A stretch of DNA of 64,000 nt from an uncultured Erysipelotrichaceae bacterium (lineage in GTDB: Bacteria > Bacillota_I > Bacilli_A > Erysipelotrichales > Coprobacillaceae), in the NCBI GenBank assembly GCA_910588075.1, contig CAJUOS010000002.1:44583-108582 (forward strand), written 5' to 3'. A model generated the notes under the pieces. It was not told where the DNA came from and made no database searches. It worked only from the letters and a program-made list of their open reading frames with translations. Positions 15,640-25,203 of this stretch are shown in pieces. How positions within the stretch are numbered: the stretch's first letter is position 1; each line of letters begins with the position of its first letter. A program made the translations under genes and the position numbers.

Positions 15640-17493
15640 TTAATAATGTTGTTTTAAATGAATAAGTAATACTGATATATCTGCTGGGTTAATTCCAGAA
15701 ATTCTTGATGCTTGAGCAATTGTTAATGGTCTGATTTCTGATAATTTTTGTTTTGCTTCTAATGATAAATTCAAAACATCTTCATAATCTAAATCACTTG
15801 GAATTTGTTTTTCTTCCATTTTCTTCATTTTCTCTACTTGCCTTAAAGCTTTATCTATATATCCTTTATATTTAATGAGAATAGTTATTCTTTTTTCTTC
15901 TTCTCTAGTTAAATCTATTGTTTCAATATATGGTTTTATTTTTGAATAATCAATTTCAGGTCTTTGTAATAATGCTTTTGCACTTATACCTTCATTCAAT
16001 CTCGATGAGCCTAATGATTCTAACATATCATTAATTTCATGTTTAGGTGTAAAACGTATTGTGTCCAACCTTTCGATTTCATCATGAATACGTTTCATTT
16101 TATCAAGAAATGTTTGATAGACATTCTCTTCAACCAAATGTGCTTCATAACCATATTGTCTTAATCTTTCATCTGCATTATCATGTCTTAATAGTAAACG
16201 ATACTCTGCACGTGATGTTAACATACGATAAGGTTCTTGTGTTCCCTTTGTTACAAGATCATCAATCATAACACCAATATAAGCTTCATTTCTTTTCAAT
16301 ACTAATGGTTCTTTTCCATCAATATTTTTTGTCGCATTAATACCTGCAATTAAACCTTGAGCCGCTGCTTCTTCATAACCACTTGTTCCATTAATTTGAC
16401 CTGCTGTATATAAATTTTTAATAACCTTTGTTTCTAATGATGGCCATAATTGTAATGGATCAATAGCATCATATTCAATAGCATATGCATATTTTAAAAT
16501 TTTACAATTTTCTAACCCTGGTATTGTCCTAATCATTTCTTCTTGTATATCATGTGGTAATGATGTAGAAAATCCTTGAACATAAATTGTATTCATTTCT
16601 TTTGATTCTGGTTCTAAGAATATTTGATGTTGTGGTTTATCTGAGAATTTGACAATTTTATCTTCAATTGAAGGACAATATCTTGGTCCAATCCCTTTAA
16701 CAATCCCAGAATACATACTTGATTTATGGAGATTATCTTTAATAATTTGATGTGTTTTTTCATTTGTATATGTTAAATAACAAGGAATTTGTGATTCAAT
16801 TGGTAAATATGATGTTGTTTCATAACTAAATGCTAAAGGTTCATCTGTTCCTGGTTGTAATTGTGTTTGGCTATAATCAACACTATTAATTTCTACACGA
16901 GGTGGTGTCCCTGTTTTTAATCTTTGAATTCTAAAACCTAATTCTTTTAATTTATCAGATAAAAATAAAGACTGCCTTTCTTGATCAGGTCCACTAGGTG
17001 TTTTTTGATCTCCACATAAAATTTCTGCCTTAAGATATGTTCCAGTTGTTAAAATAACAGTTTTTCCTAGGTATACTTTACCATTATCTAAAATAACACC
17101 TTTCACTATCTTTTCTTCAATTAATAAATCTTCTACCATGCCTTCTACAATATCAAGATTTTCTTGTTGTTTTAAAATATTTTGCATATATCTTGGATAT
17201 GCTTTCTTATCTGCTTGTGCACGTAAAGATTGAACTCCAGGTCCTTTAGCAGTATTAAGCATTTTTAATTGAAGATATGTAGCATCAGATGTTTTCCCTA
17301 TCTGTCCACCTAAAGCATCTACTTCTCTTACTATTATTCCCTTAGCAGGTCCTCCTATTGATGTATTACAAGGCAATGACCCAACATTTTCAAAATGAGA
17401 AGTTACCAATAATGTCTTTTTTCCAATTCTTGATGAAGCCAAACACGCCTCTATCCCTGCATGTCCTCCTCCTACAACAATAACATCAAACAT
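15640..17493 (-). CDS. mnmG: tRNA uridine-5-carboxymethylaminomethyl modification enzyme
   Basis: FAD-dependent subunit (GidA) that with MnmE adds the carboxymethylaminomethyl group to U34 of several tRNAs. It has 617 residues, standard. N-terminal dinucleotide-binding motif FDVIVVGGGHAGIEACLAS; conserved CNTSIGGPAKG with cysteine, GTPPRVE, GYEEAAAQGLIAGINA and RAEYRLLLRHDNAD. ATG 17493 is chosen because a GTG at 17502 lies directly on the aaggag ribosome site. mnmE is not next to it in this window. Confidence 0.97.
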   Translation of the reverse strand: MFDVIVVGGGHAGIEACLASSRIGKKTLLVTSHFENVGSLPCNTSIGGPAKGIIVREVDALGGQIGKTSDATYLQLKMLNTAKGPGVQSLRAQADKKAYPRYMQNILKQQENLDIVEGMVEDLLIEEKIVKGVILDNGKVYLGKTVILTTGTYLKAEILCGDQKTPSGPDQERQSLFLSDKLKELGFRIQRLKTGTPPRVEINSVDYSQTQLQPGTDEPLAFSYETTSYLPIESQIPCYLTYTNEKTHQIIKDNLHKSSMYSGIVKGIGPRYCPSIEDKIVKFSDKPQHQIFLEPESKEMNTIYVQGFSTSLPHDIQEEMIRTIPGLENCKILKYAYAIEYDAIDPLQLWPSLETKVIKNLYTAGQINGTSGYEEAAAQGLIAGINATKNIDGKEPLVLKRNEAYIGVMIDDLVTKGTQEPYRMLTSRAEYRLLLRHDNADERLRQYGYEAHLVEENVYQTFLDKMKRIHDEIERLDTIRFTPKHEINDMLESLGSSRLNEGISAKALLQRPEIDYSKIKPYIETIDLTREEEKRITILIKYKGYIDKALRQVEKMKKMEEKQIPSDLDYEDVLNLSLEAKQKLSEIRPLTIAQASRISGINPADISVLLIHLKQHY

Positions 17494-17602
17494 TTGTATC
17501 ACACTCCTTGATTGCTACTCAACTATAGCATAATTTATAACTTTAATCAATTTTAAAACACATTGAAACAATTCTATGTTATAATGTTTTTGGGTGATAT
17601 GA

Positions 17603-17983
17603 ATGGAACCAATAGATATATTAAAGAAGTATTATCATTTTGCTGTTATTGGTGTTTCTCAAAACACTGACAAGTATGGTTATAAGATTTTTAAAAGGCT
17701 TCGTGATAGAAGCTATGATGTTTATGGCGTTTCGCCTATTTATGATCAAGTAGATAATATACCATTATATTCTTCATTAGAAGATATTAATGGTCCTATT
17801 GATGTTGTGGTATTTGTGGTTAATAAAAAATATGCTTATGATTATATTGATGAAATGACAAGTTTAGGTATTCATTATGCTTGGATGCAACCTCATACTT
17901 ATGATGATGAATTATTGAAACATATGAAAAGTGTAGGTATTACACCTATTCTTGCTTGCATTTTAGTTGAAACTTCTCTTTAA
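17603..17983 (+). CDS. CoA-binding domain protein (YccU-like)
   Basis: Small cytosolic protein of 126 residues with a single Rossmann-like CoA_binding_2 domain: AVIGVSQNTDKYGYKIFKRL near the start, VYGVSPIYDQ, then DVVVFVVNKKYAYDYIDEMTSLGI. The family binds coenzyme A; its physiological role is unknown. It is alone between the mnmG cluster (opposite strand) and the next gene, and has its own terminator overlapping its stop. Confidence 0.85.
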   Translation: MEPIDILKKYYHFAVIGVSQNTDKYGYKIFKRLRDRSYDVYGVSPIYDQVDNIPLYSSLEDINGPIDVVVFVVNKKYAYDYIDEMTSLGIHYAWMQPHTYDDELLKHMKSVGITPILACILVETSL

Positions 17984-17995
17984 GAGAAGTTTTTC
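17971..17995 (+). terminator. Terminator of the CoA-binding gene
   Basis: aacttctc / gagaagtt perfect 8-bp stem with 5-base loop and a short T run. Confidence 0.75.
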
Positions 17996-18041
17996 ATTTC
18001 TTTTCCATATACTTATGATATAGTACAAGAGGAGGGATTCT

Positions 18042-19469
18042 ATGGAATACTTATATCATTATTTATGTTTTATAACTGTGCCTGCTATCTTATTTTATAT
18101 TTCTTATTTTTTAGATATGAATTCTTTATTTATTATGGGATTATTTTTTCTATTTCTTATTCTATATTATCGTTTATTATCAAATAAGATTAACCAAATA
18201 ACTTTAAAAATGACTTTTATAATAACTATTTTTTCTTATTTAATAGTTCCCTTATGTTTATTTATATCACAAAGTATATTTCTTCATCCTATATGGAATT
18301 TATTTGCTCTTATTAATCTTCCATATTTTATTATTTATTATATCTCTTTATTATTTCATACTCATAAATTAGCTATTACTCTTATATTAATTATTAATAC
18401 TATTGAATTATTATTTTGTTGTTATGTTTTAAAACCACAAATCCAATTCAAAAAAATAATTATTATATGTAGTTGCATATTCATTTCACTTGGATTAGAT
18501 ATTTATGTATATCGAAGTTCTCCTTCTCAAAAATATAAAGGACATGATTTTCAATATATGAATGGATTTTCAAGTACAGATTTATCACCATTTTTTCCAT
18601 ATACAAAAAATAATCAATTGGTTTCACTTCAACAAAAAAGCTCTTTTATTATAGAAAATGAAAAAGATATGCCTATTTTAGATGGGGCAGAAGCTTGTTA
18701 TCCTGTTTATGCAGCAATAGCAAATGCGACTTATAAAAACATTGCTGAAATAGAGAAAGAGTATACAAAAACTCATAATGAAAATGGTAAAATTGTAACT
18801 TTCTATAATACTTCCATTGGTTATACTCGTTTATTTCAAGGTGAAATTGATATGTTTTTTGGTGCTAAACCTTCACAAGAACAATTAGAAGAAGCTAAGA
18901 TTTATGGTGTAGAACTAGAATATACGCCTATTGGAAAAGAAGCATTTGTTTTCTTTGTTAATGAAAATAACCCTATTCATAATTTGAAATCTGATGAAAT
19001 TAGAAGTATTTATCATGGAAATATTACAAATTGGAAAAGTCTTGGCGGTCAAGATTGTGATATCGTTGCTTTTCAAAGACCAGAAAAATCAGGTAGTCAA
19101 GCTATGATGCATTATTTTATGAAAGATGTAAGTCTTAAAGAACCTATTACTTATGAAATGCAATCAGCTATGACAGGAATTATTCATGAAGTGGCAGAAT
19201 ATTATAATGAATATGGAGCTATTGGATATACTTTTAAATACTTTTTAGAAGGGCTTCATCAAGAGGAAAACATAAAAATATTATCTATCGATAATATTTA
19301 TCCAACTGTTGAAAATATTAAAAACAAGACTTACCCTATCTCTACTTATTTGTACTGTGTTACATTAAAATCAAATCAAAAGGAGAACGTTAAAAAACTT
19401 AAAGAATTCTTACTTTCTCCTCAAGGTCAATATATTATTGAAAAAACTGGATATTGTTCACTTTATTAG
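18042..19469 (+). CDS. Phosphate-binding (PstS-like) domain fused to a six-helix membrane domain
   Basis: 475 residues. Residues 1-160 contain six hydrophobic segments (about 5-23, 27-47, 57-79, 83-105, 110-131, 138-157). Residues about 195-475 form a periplasmic-binding-protein domain of the PstS type: LDGAEACYPVYAAIAN, the mid-domain EAFVFFVNENNPIHNL, SIYHGNITNWKSLGG, FQRPEKSGSQAMM and the C-terminal LKEFLLSPQGQYIIEKTGY. Ordinary PstS proteins are lipoproteins without a polytopic domain and sit beside pstCAB, none of which is here. It may be a phosphate sensor or a tethered binding protein. Start ATG follows gagga(gg). Confidence 0.8.
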   Translation: MEYLYHYLCFITVPAILFYISYFLDMNSLFIMGLFFLFLILYYRLLSNKINQITLKMTFIITIFSYLIVPLCLFISQSIFLHPIWNLFALINLPYFIIYYISLLFHTHKLAITLILIINTIELLFCCYVLKPQIQFKKIIIICSCIFISLGLDIYVYRSSPSQKYKGHDFQYMNGFSSTDLSPFFPYTKNNQLVSLQQKSSFIIENEKDMPILDGAEACYPVYAAIANATYKNIAEIEKEYTKTHNENGKIVTFYNTSIGYTRLFQGEIDMFFGAKPSQEQLEEAKIYGVELEYTPIGKEAFVFFVNENNPIHNLKSDEIRSIYHGNITNWKSLGGQDCDIVAFQRPEKSGSQAMMHYFMKDVSLKEPITYEMQSAMTGIIHEVAEYYNEYGAIGYTFKYFLEGLHQEENIKILSIDNIYPTVENIKNKTYPISTYLYCVTLKSNQKENVKKLKEFLLSPQGQYIIEKTGYCSLY

Positions 19470-19487
19470 GAAGGAAACTTCCTTTTT
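19468..19487. terminator. Terminator between convergent genes
   Basis: aggaag / cttcct stem with gaaa loop and T run on the plus strand; it overlaps both gene ends. Confidence 0.75.
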
Positions 19488-19926
19488 ATAATCTCTCTTT
19501 TAAGTAATGTTGTATTTCATCAAGAGTTAGCTTCCTCACTTCTGTATGAGGATATTCTTGGTATTGATTTACAGAGAAAATAGGTTCCATTTTCAAACAA
19601 ATTTTATCCTTATATTTTTCTAAATAAAGTTTCAAATCATTTTGAGATGCAAAAATTTTATAAGATTTCCTCCCCTTTTTATTTATAATTTCATAAATTC
19701 CACAACTTTTTTTCATTGTATAATCTGCTGTTCTTAAATAGAGTTTAGCAATCTCTAAAGAGCGGAAAGGAAAATTCCATCTTTGCACTCCTCTTTGAGA
19801 ATCTTTTTCAATACATATACAACGACCACATGTACCACAAATATATTGAGTATGTTTTTGTAAACATTCTTTTGGATTTATTAATGGTGTTATTCTATTT
19901 TGGTAACTATAACATTCTTCACACAC
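19486..19926 (-). CDS. Cys-rich hypothetical protein, possible zinc-ribbon
   Basis: 146 residues, not recognised. Seven of its cysteines fall in the first 38 residues (MCEECYS, KECLQ, ICGTCGRCICIEKD), suggesting a bound zinc or similar metal. The remainder (about 50-146) contains a conserved-looking basic region (GIYEIINKKGRKSYKIFASQ) and no membrane segment. Start at 19926 follows aaagaggtg. It is alone, between two terminators. A nucleic-acid-binding role is possible but not shown. Confidence 0.7.
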   Translation of the reverse strand: MCEECYSYQNRITPLINPKECLQKHTQYICGTCGRCICIEKDSQRGVQRWNFPFRSLEIAKLYLRTADYTMKKSCGIYEIINKKGRKSYKIFASQNDLKLYLEKYKDKICLKMEPIFSVNQYQEYPHTEVRKLTLDEIQHYLKERL

Positions 19927-19961
19927 TTTGTTTCACCTCTTTCAAATTCATATTATACCAT

Positions 19962-19987
19962 AAAAAAAGAGATAACATTGTTATCTC
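19962..19987 (-). terminator. Terminator of the tatD-3D operon
   Basis: gagataac / gttatctc 8-bp stem with 3-base loop and seven T on the minus strand; the stop codon of the 3D gene is in the stem. Confidence 0.88.
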
Positions 19988-20916
19988 CAAAAATATGCTT
20001 TCCCTTTACCCATAGACACAATTTCAAATCGTGTACGAGTTGAAGTTCCACCACCAAAATATCTTTTTCCTCTTTCACTTCCATTAAAAATATCTATTTT
20101 ATTTCCCTTAATCGCTCCACCACGATCTACAACAATACCATATATTGTTGAATTTGTATTAAGATTATGATTAGAAATTTTAATAACTGTACCAAAAGGA
20201 ATAGAACGATCAGCAGCTAAACAATAATATTTTTTTCCTTTATATGTTAAATATGGTGATCTTGAATTATTAACACCTGTACTTGGTGATAATTTTAATC
20301 CTGAGGCACTTCTACCACTACATCCTTTGCAATCTCCACCATATAGAGTTAATCTACCTGTAAAAGTTGTTCCTTTTTGAACGCCACCCTTTTTAATTAT
20401 TTTATCAACTGGCTTCTTAATAATTTTTTCATTAATAACTTTTCTAGATATTTCTTTTTTATTTGCATAAGTTACTAAATATGTTTTCTTTATTTTTCCT
20501 TTTTTCCCTTTTTGAGTAACTGTTTTACTCCATCCACCTGATCCCTTAACAATAGTTTTATAAGGAATAGATTCTACTTTAGTAATCGTACTTGTTTTTA
20601 ATCTTGTGATTTTTAATAAATCATTTTGTTCTACAATACTATTTAATTTCTTATTAACAGTATCACCTTTATTTAGTTCAACATTTAATTCTGTAAGAAC
20701 ATTTTCTACTGTATCTTGTTTAACAAGATATTCTTTTTCCTTATTAACACCATCTTTTAATTTGATGTCAACTGTTGGAATATAATTCATAATTTGATTC
20801 ACTGCACCTGTTGTAACTGTTGTAAAAATAACTATTAAGTACACACAAGCGACTGCTAAAATACATTTTGTACGGCAATTAGCCGAGACAATAACCTCTT
20901 TAGCTTTTTTTAACAT
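19981..20916 (-). CDS. YabE-type protein: DUF348-like, G5 and 3D domains
   Basis: Exported cell-wall protein of 311 residues. A membrane anchor or signal peptide lies at about 18-38 (ILAVACVYLIVIFTTVTTGA). It is followed by a DUF348/ubiquitin-like segment (about 48-105), a G5 domain (about 108-165, ESIPYKTIVKGSGGWSKTV) and a C-terminal 3D domain (about 225-311), whose three conserved Asp are in AADRSIPFGT, VVDRGGAIKG and KIDIF. 3D domains resemble the catalytic core of lytic transglycosylases and resuscitation factors. It follows tatD by 14 bases, as yabE follows yabD in Bacillus; rnmV, usually next, is elsewhere. Confidence 0.88.
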   Translation of the reverse strand: MLKKAKEVIVSANCRTKCILAVACVYLIVIFTTVTTGAVNQIMNYIPTVDIKLKDGVNKEKEYLVKQDTVENVLTELNVELNKGDTVNKKLNSIVEQNDLLKITRLKTSTITKVESIPYKTIVKGSGGWSKTVTQKGKKGKIKKTYLVTYANKKEISRKVINEKIIKKPVDKIIKKGGVQKGTTFTGRLTLYGGDCKGCSGRSASGLKLSPSTGVNNSRSPYLTYKGKKYYCLAADRSIPFGTVIKISNHNLNTNSTIYGIVVDRGGAIKGNKIDIFNGSERGKRYFGGGTSTRTRFEIVSMGKGKAYFWR

Positions 20917-20930
20917 AAATTCTTTCCTCC

Positions 20931-21689
20931 TTATTTAATCCCAAACAATTCTTTGGCATTAAATGTTGTGATTCTAGCAACGTCTTCTATCTCCATGTTC
21001 TTTAGCTTTGCTATTTCCTGGGCAATATACACAACATTTGCTGGCTCATTCAACTTTCCTCTAAACGGATGAGGTGTTAAATAAGGACAGTCTGTTTCGA
21101 TCATTAAATGATCAATACCAATTTGTATCGCGACTTCTTTTGGTACTTTTGCATTCTTAAAAGTAACTGGACCTGCCAATGATATATAGAAACCAATATC
21201 AATATATCTCTTTGCCATTTCTACTGAACCACTATAACAATGCATAATGCCGCGATGTGCTGCTTGCTTTAAAATATCATACGTATCTTCATAGGCATCT
21301 CTTGCATGAATAACAATAGGTTTATTGTATTTCTTTGCAATTTGAATTTGTTTTATAAAAACTTCTTTTTGTTTATTACGAGGAACATCATCCCAATAAT
21401 AATCTAGCCCAATTTCACCTAAGGCAACAACACGTGGATTTTGAAGTAATACTTCAATTTCTTCTAATTCATCATCTTTTGTATGAAGACAATCATTAGG
21501 ACTAATTCCTACTGTTGCATATACAAACGGATACTCATTAGCTATCTTAACTGCTCTTTGAGAAGACTTTAAATCATATCCTGCAACAACAATATTTTTA
21601 ACTTGATGTGCTAGTGCATGTTGGATTAATTCTTCTCTCTTTTCATATAATTCATCACTATTAAGATGTGTGTGTGTATTGAAGTACAT
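20931..21689 (-). CDS. tatD: TatD-family metal-dependent deoxyribonuclease
   Basis: TIM-barrel metallohydrolase of 252 residues. Metal ligands are visible in FNTHTHLNSDE, ALGEIGLDYYWD, VIHARDA, MHCYSGS and IETDCPYLTPHPFRGKLNEP. The family has 3'-5' nuclease activity on DNA. ATG 21689 is at the conserved N terminus; an in-frame GTG at 21698 would overlap the ribosome site. It forms an operon with the 3D-domain gene. About 280 bases upstream, to the bactofilin gene, I see only AT-rich DNA and that gene's terminator. Confidence 0.93.
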   Translation of the reverse strand: MYFNTHTHLNSDELYEKREELIQHALAHQVKNIVVAGYDLKSSQRAVKIANEYPFVYATVGISPNDCLHTKDDELEEIEVLLQNPRVVALGEIGLDYYWDDVPRNKQKEVFIKQIQIAKKYNKPIVIHARDAYEDTYDILKQAAHRGIMHCYSGSVEMAKRYIDIGFYISLAGPVTFKNAKVPKEVAIQIGIDHLMIETDCPYLTPHPFRGKLNEPANVVYIAQEIAKLKNMEIEDVARITTFNAKELFGIK

Positions 21690-21938
21690 TCCTTTCACCC
21701 TATGGCATAATATCAGAAAATAATATTTTTGTCAAATTTCTAAATAGATATTTAACAATTTATTATGAATTCATCGACTTTTTTCGTCTTTTTATACATA
21801 TAAGTACCATATTTATTTGTTTATTTAACAAATTATTATCATATTTTGTTCACAAGTATGTATATTTTATAACTTTATCTATATTTGTCGAATATAGATA
21901 AATTATACCAATTTATTATTATTTTATTCAAAAAAGGC

Positions 21939-21970
21939 AAAAAAAAGAATAGCATCTAAACTACCCTCTC
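21939..21970 (-). terminator. Probable terminator of the bactofilin gene
   Basis: Minus strand agggtag / ctattct stem with G:U pairs, followed by a run of eight T; weaker than most in this window. Confidence 0.55.
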
Positions 21971-22555
21971 TTATGACATTCTTAATCTACCTTCAACAAT
22001 AGCACCTTCGTCAATTTTAATAATTTTTGTTTGAAGATCACCATGTATATTGGCATTTTGTAAAAGTTTTAATCTTTCTCTTGCGACAATATTGCCTTCA
22101 CATTTTGAGTCAACAACAATATCTCCACCTGTAATATCCCCAATAATCTCACTATCATCAATAATATCTATAAAACCTTCACTGTCCAAATATCCTTGAA
22201 TTCGACTATTTTTAATTAATATTTTAAGCGCTTTTATATTTCCAGTTATTTTACCGCCTAGAACTTTTACTAATCCATCAGCTGATACATCTCCAATAAC
22301 TTCTCCACTAATTTCAACATCATTCTCAGCCATAATATTACCACGAATAACTGTTTGAGCAGAAATAATTGTTGGTTCTTTTACAGTTGTTAATTCATCA
22401 TCTACAATAACTGGTTCTACTCTCAATTCTGTATCATCGTTATTATATTCAACTGTATGATTTTCACTACTCACTTCTGTATCTTCCTCTTCCATTATAG
22501 GCTCAAAAAAATGATCTAAAATTCTATTCTTAAAACTATCTTTTCCACCATTCAT
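21971..22555 (-). CDS. Bactofilin-family polymer-forming protein
   Basis: Cytoskeletal protein of 194 residues with a single right-handed beta-helical bactofilin domain (about 65-185), rich in short Ile/Val/Gly strand repeats (SAQTVIRGNIMAENDVEISG, EVIGDVSADGLVKV, ITGGDIVVDSKCEGNI). The N-terminal 60 residues are acidic and unstructured. Bactofilins assemble filaments without nucleotides and act in cell shape or wall localisation. ATG 22555 follows ggagg at 7-base spacing. It has its own promoter and terminator, so it is transcribed alone between prs and tatD. Confidence 0.85.
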   Translation of the reverse strand: MNGGKDSFKNRILDHFFEPIMEEEDTEVSSENHTVEYNNDDTELRVEPVIVDDELTTVKEPTIISAQTVIRGNIMAENDVEISGEVIGDVSADGLVKVLGGKITGNIKALKILIKNSRIQGYLDSEGFIDIIDDSEIIGDITGGDIVVDSKCEGNIVARERLKLLQNANIHGDLQTKIIKIDEGAIVEGRLRMS

Positions 22556-22600
22556 CCGTATTTCCTCCATCAAAAGAAACAAACATTCATATATACAAGA

Positions 22601-22629
22601 ATTATACTATATTTCTTCTTTTTTCTCAA
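22601..22629 (-). promoter_or_regulatory. Promoter of the bactofilin gene
   Basis: Minus strand -35 TTGAGA (22629-22624), 17-bp spacer, perfect -10 TATAAT (22606-22601). Confidence 0.75.
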
Positions 22630-22734
22630 CAAAAAGATATTTTCTGCAAAAGGAAATGGATTCATAATCAAATTCTTTTATATTTATAATACAACTCATA
22701 TTTTCATTTTTTTGTTTCTCAATTATTTTATAAA

Positions 22735-22772
22735 AAATTATCTCGTCATCTGACTACACAAATAACGAGATT
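22735..22772 (-). terminator. Terminator of prs
   Basis: Minus strand atctcgt-tat / atg-acgagat hairpin followed by a T-rich run, 27 bases after the prs stop. Confidence 0.8.
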
Positions 22773-22798
22773 TATTTTAAAGTCATTTTATATATTTT

Positions 22799-23749
22799 TT
22801 AAAAATGATATTGTGTGAAAACATCACTAACAGGTAAATTATTTTCAATATTCTCAATTGTATGAGCCAACAAATCAGCAACTGTTACTTGTACTAATTT
22901 ATCAAATCTCTTATCTTCAGGAATAGAAATTGTATCAGTAATAACAATTTCTTTTGCACAACAATCTTGAAGTCTTTGAGCAGCTGGTCCAGATAAAACA
23001 CCATGTGTACATGCAATATATACATCCTTAGCTCCTTTTTCTCTTAACACTTCAGCTCCTGTACAAATTGTTCCAGCTGTATCAATCATATCATCAACTA
23101 AAATACAGTTTTTACCAGCAACATCACCTATGATTCCCATAACTTCAGCAACATTTGGTTTAGGTCTTCTCTTATCAATAATTGCAATTGGACAATCTAA
23201 ACGTTCAGATAACTTTCTTGCACGAGTTGCTCCCCCATGATCTGGTGATACAACACAAAGATCTTCAACACCTTTATCTACAAAATATCTATAAATTAAA
23301 GGTAATGCTTCCATTTCATCAACTGGAATATCAAAGAACCCTTGAATTTGTCTTGCATGTAAATCCACAGTTACAACACGATCAACTCCTGCTGTTGTTA
23401 ATAAATCAGCAACTAAACGAGATGTAATTGGTTGTCTTGGTTTGGCTTTACGATCTTGTCTTGCATATCCAAAATATGGAATAACTGCTGTAATTTCTTT
23501 AGCTGAAGCTCTTTTTAAAGCATCAGTTAAAACAAGAATTTCCATTAAATTTTCTGTAACTGGGTTAGATGTAGATTGTACAATAAATACATCTTTTCCA
23601 CGTACTGATTCTTCAATTTCAACTAATATTTCCCCATCTGCAAAATGATGAACTCTTGATTTTCCTAACTCTGTTCCTAATTTGTTTGCGATACTCTTAG
23701 CTAAATCTTGACTTGCTGATAAAGCAAATACTGTAATTTTGTTTTTCAT
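22799..23749 (-). CDS. prs: Ribose-phosphate pyrophosphokinase
   Basis: Makes phosphoribosyl pyrophosphate from ribose 5-phosphate and ATP for nucleotide, His and Trp synthesis. It has 316 residues, standard. Motifs: VFIVQSTSNPVTENLMEIL, YFGYARQDRK in the ATP-binding flexible loop, VVTVDLHARQIQGFFD, the KRRPKPN catalytic flexible loop, and CILVDDMIDTAGTI, the PRPP-binding loop. It follows glmU by 21 bases, the conserved glmU-prs operon of Firmicutes. Confidence 0.98.
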   Translation of the reverse strand: MKNKITVFALSASQDLAKSIANKLGTELGKSRVHHFADGEILVEIEESVRGKDVFIVQSTSNPVTENLMEILVLTDALKRASAKEITAVIPYFGYARQDRKAKPRQPITSRLVADLLTTAGVDRVVTVDLHARQIQGFFDIPVDEMEALPLIYRYFVDKGVEDLCVVSPDHGGATRARKLSERLDCPIAIIDKRRPKPNVAEVMGIIGDVAGKNCILVDDMIDTAGTICTGAEVLREKGAKDVYIACTHGVLSGPAAQRLQDCCAKEIVITDTISIPEDKRFDKLVQVTVADLLAHTIENIENNLPVSDVFTQYHF

Positions 23750-23770
23750 TGTTTACCCCTTTTTTTCACT

Positions 23771-25162
23771 CTACTTATTTCTTTTTTCAAACTCTTTTAA
23801 TCTTTTTTCTTTTAATACTTTACTGTATCCTTCTTTATTCACTTGCTTTGCTCTTGCAATTCCCATTGCATCTTTTTCTACATCTTTTGTAATTGTTGAT
23901 CCAGCAGCAATAAAAGCATTTTCTTCAATTGTTACTGGCGCAATAAGATTAGAATTACATCCAATAAATGCATTATCCTTAATTTTTGTTAATGATTTAT
24001 TTTTCCCATCATAATTCACTGTAATTGTTCCACAACCTATATTGACATCACTACCAACTTCAGCATCTCCAATATAAGTTAAATGAGCAGCCTTGCTATT
24101 TTTTCCAAATATAGCTTTTTTCATTTCCACGAAATTGCCCATATGAACATTTTCTAAAATATGACAATTTGTTCTTAATCTTGCGTAAGGACCTATATCA
24201 ACCCCATTTTCAATAATAGAATCACTAATAACAGAAAATTTAATTTCAACATTGTCTTTTATTGTTACATTTGTCAATTCACAATATGGTCCAATATGAC
24301 AGTCTTTACCTATAACTGTTTTTCCTTTTAAAATACACCCTGGTTCAATAATTGTATCTTCTCCAATAACAACATCTCTTCCAATATAAGTATTATGTGG
24401 ATCAATAATTGTTACACCATTTAATAAATGTTCTTGATTAATTCTATCTCTTAAAATTTGTGTTGCTTGAGCTAATGCTATACGATCATTAATTCCACCA
24501 ACTTCATTAAAATCATCAATCTTATAAGCATCAACTTTCAATTGTTTGTTATTCATAATACCAATAACATCAGTAAGATAATATTCATTTTGAGCATTTT
24601 CATTTGTAACTTCATCAAGTGCTTCAAATAATTTTTGATTATCAAAACAATATTCTCCAGTATTCATTTCAGTTACATCCATTTGATACTCTTGTAAATC
24701 CTTGTACTCTACAATTCCTATAACTTGTCCATCTTCTTTAATAATTCTTCCATAATGATTTGAGACATCACAATCTGCACTCATAACTGTTGCTTGATTA
24801 TGATTATTCATATGAAATTCAACTAAGCCTTGTAAAGTTTCTTTTCTAATTAATGGAGCATCACCATTTAACACAAGTGTAATTCCTTCTTTATCCTTGA
24901 GAATATCCTTAGCCTGTAAAACAGCATGTCCAGTACCTAATTGTTCTTTTTGATAAACAAACTCAACATTATCAAGAATTGCTTCAACTTGTTGTGCTTC
25001 ATGTCCTACTACAACAATTGTTTCATCTACTCCCATTAATTTTAATTCATCTACAACATGATTAATCATTGGTTTATACAAAACATCATGTACAACCTTT
25101 GGTCTTTGAGACTTCATGCGAGTTCCTTTTCCCGCAGCTAATACAATGGCATAAATTTTCAT
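23771..25162 (-). CDS. glmU: Bifunctional GlcNAc-1-P uridyltransferase / GlcN-1-P acetyltransferase
   Basis: Makes UDP-GlcNAc for peptidoglycan. It has 463 residues, standard. The N-terminal pyrophosphorylase has LAAGKGTRMKS and VLNGDAPLI; the C-terminal half (about 255-450) is a left-handed beta helix of hexapeptide repeats with acetyltransferase residues in ARLRTNCHI, NFVEMKKAIFGKNSKAAHLTYIGDAEVG and NIGCGTITVNYDG. ATG 25162 follows aaggag. It is first in a glmU-prs operon, downstream of the ispE terminator. Confidence 0.98.
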   Translation of the reverse strand: MKIYAIVLAAGKGTRMKSQRPKVVHDVLYKPMINHVVDELKLMGVDETIVVVGHEAQQVEAILDNVEFVYQKEQLGTGHAVLQAKDILKDKEGITLVLNGDAPLIRKETLQGLVEFHMNNHNQATVMSADCDVSNHYGRIIKEDGQVIGIVEYKDLQEYQMDVTEMNTGEYCFDNQKLFEALDEVTNENAQNEYYLTDVIGIMNNKQLKVDAYKIDDFNEVGGINDRIALAQATQILRDRINQEHLLNGVTIIDPHNTYIGRDVVIGEDTIIEPGCILKGKTVIGKDCHIGPYCELTNVTIKDNVEIKFSVISDSIIENGVDIGPYARLRTNCHILENVHMGNFVEMKKAIFGKNSKAAHLTYIGDAEVGSDVNIGCGTITVNYDGKNKSLTKIKDNAFIGCNSNLIAPVTIEENAFIAAGSTITKDVEKDAMGIARAKQVNKEGYSKVLKEKRLKEFEKRNK

Positions 25163-25203
25163 TTTTTTCTCTCCTTACCGCCATTATTCTAACAAAATTT
25201 GAA

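Noticed and set aside
22640..22730. Short 30-codon frame on the minus strand between bactofilin and prs
   Set aside because: No ribosome site, and it overlaps the bactofilin promoter; composition is ordinary AT-rich spacer.
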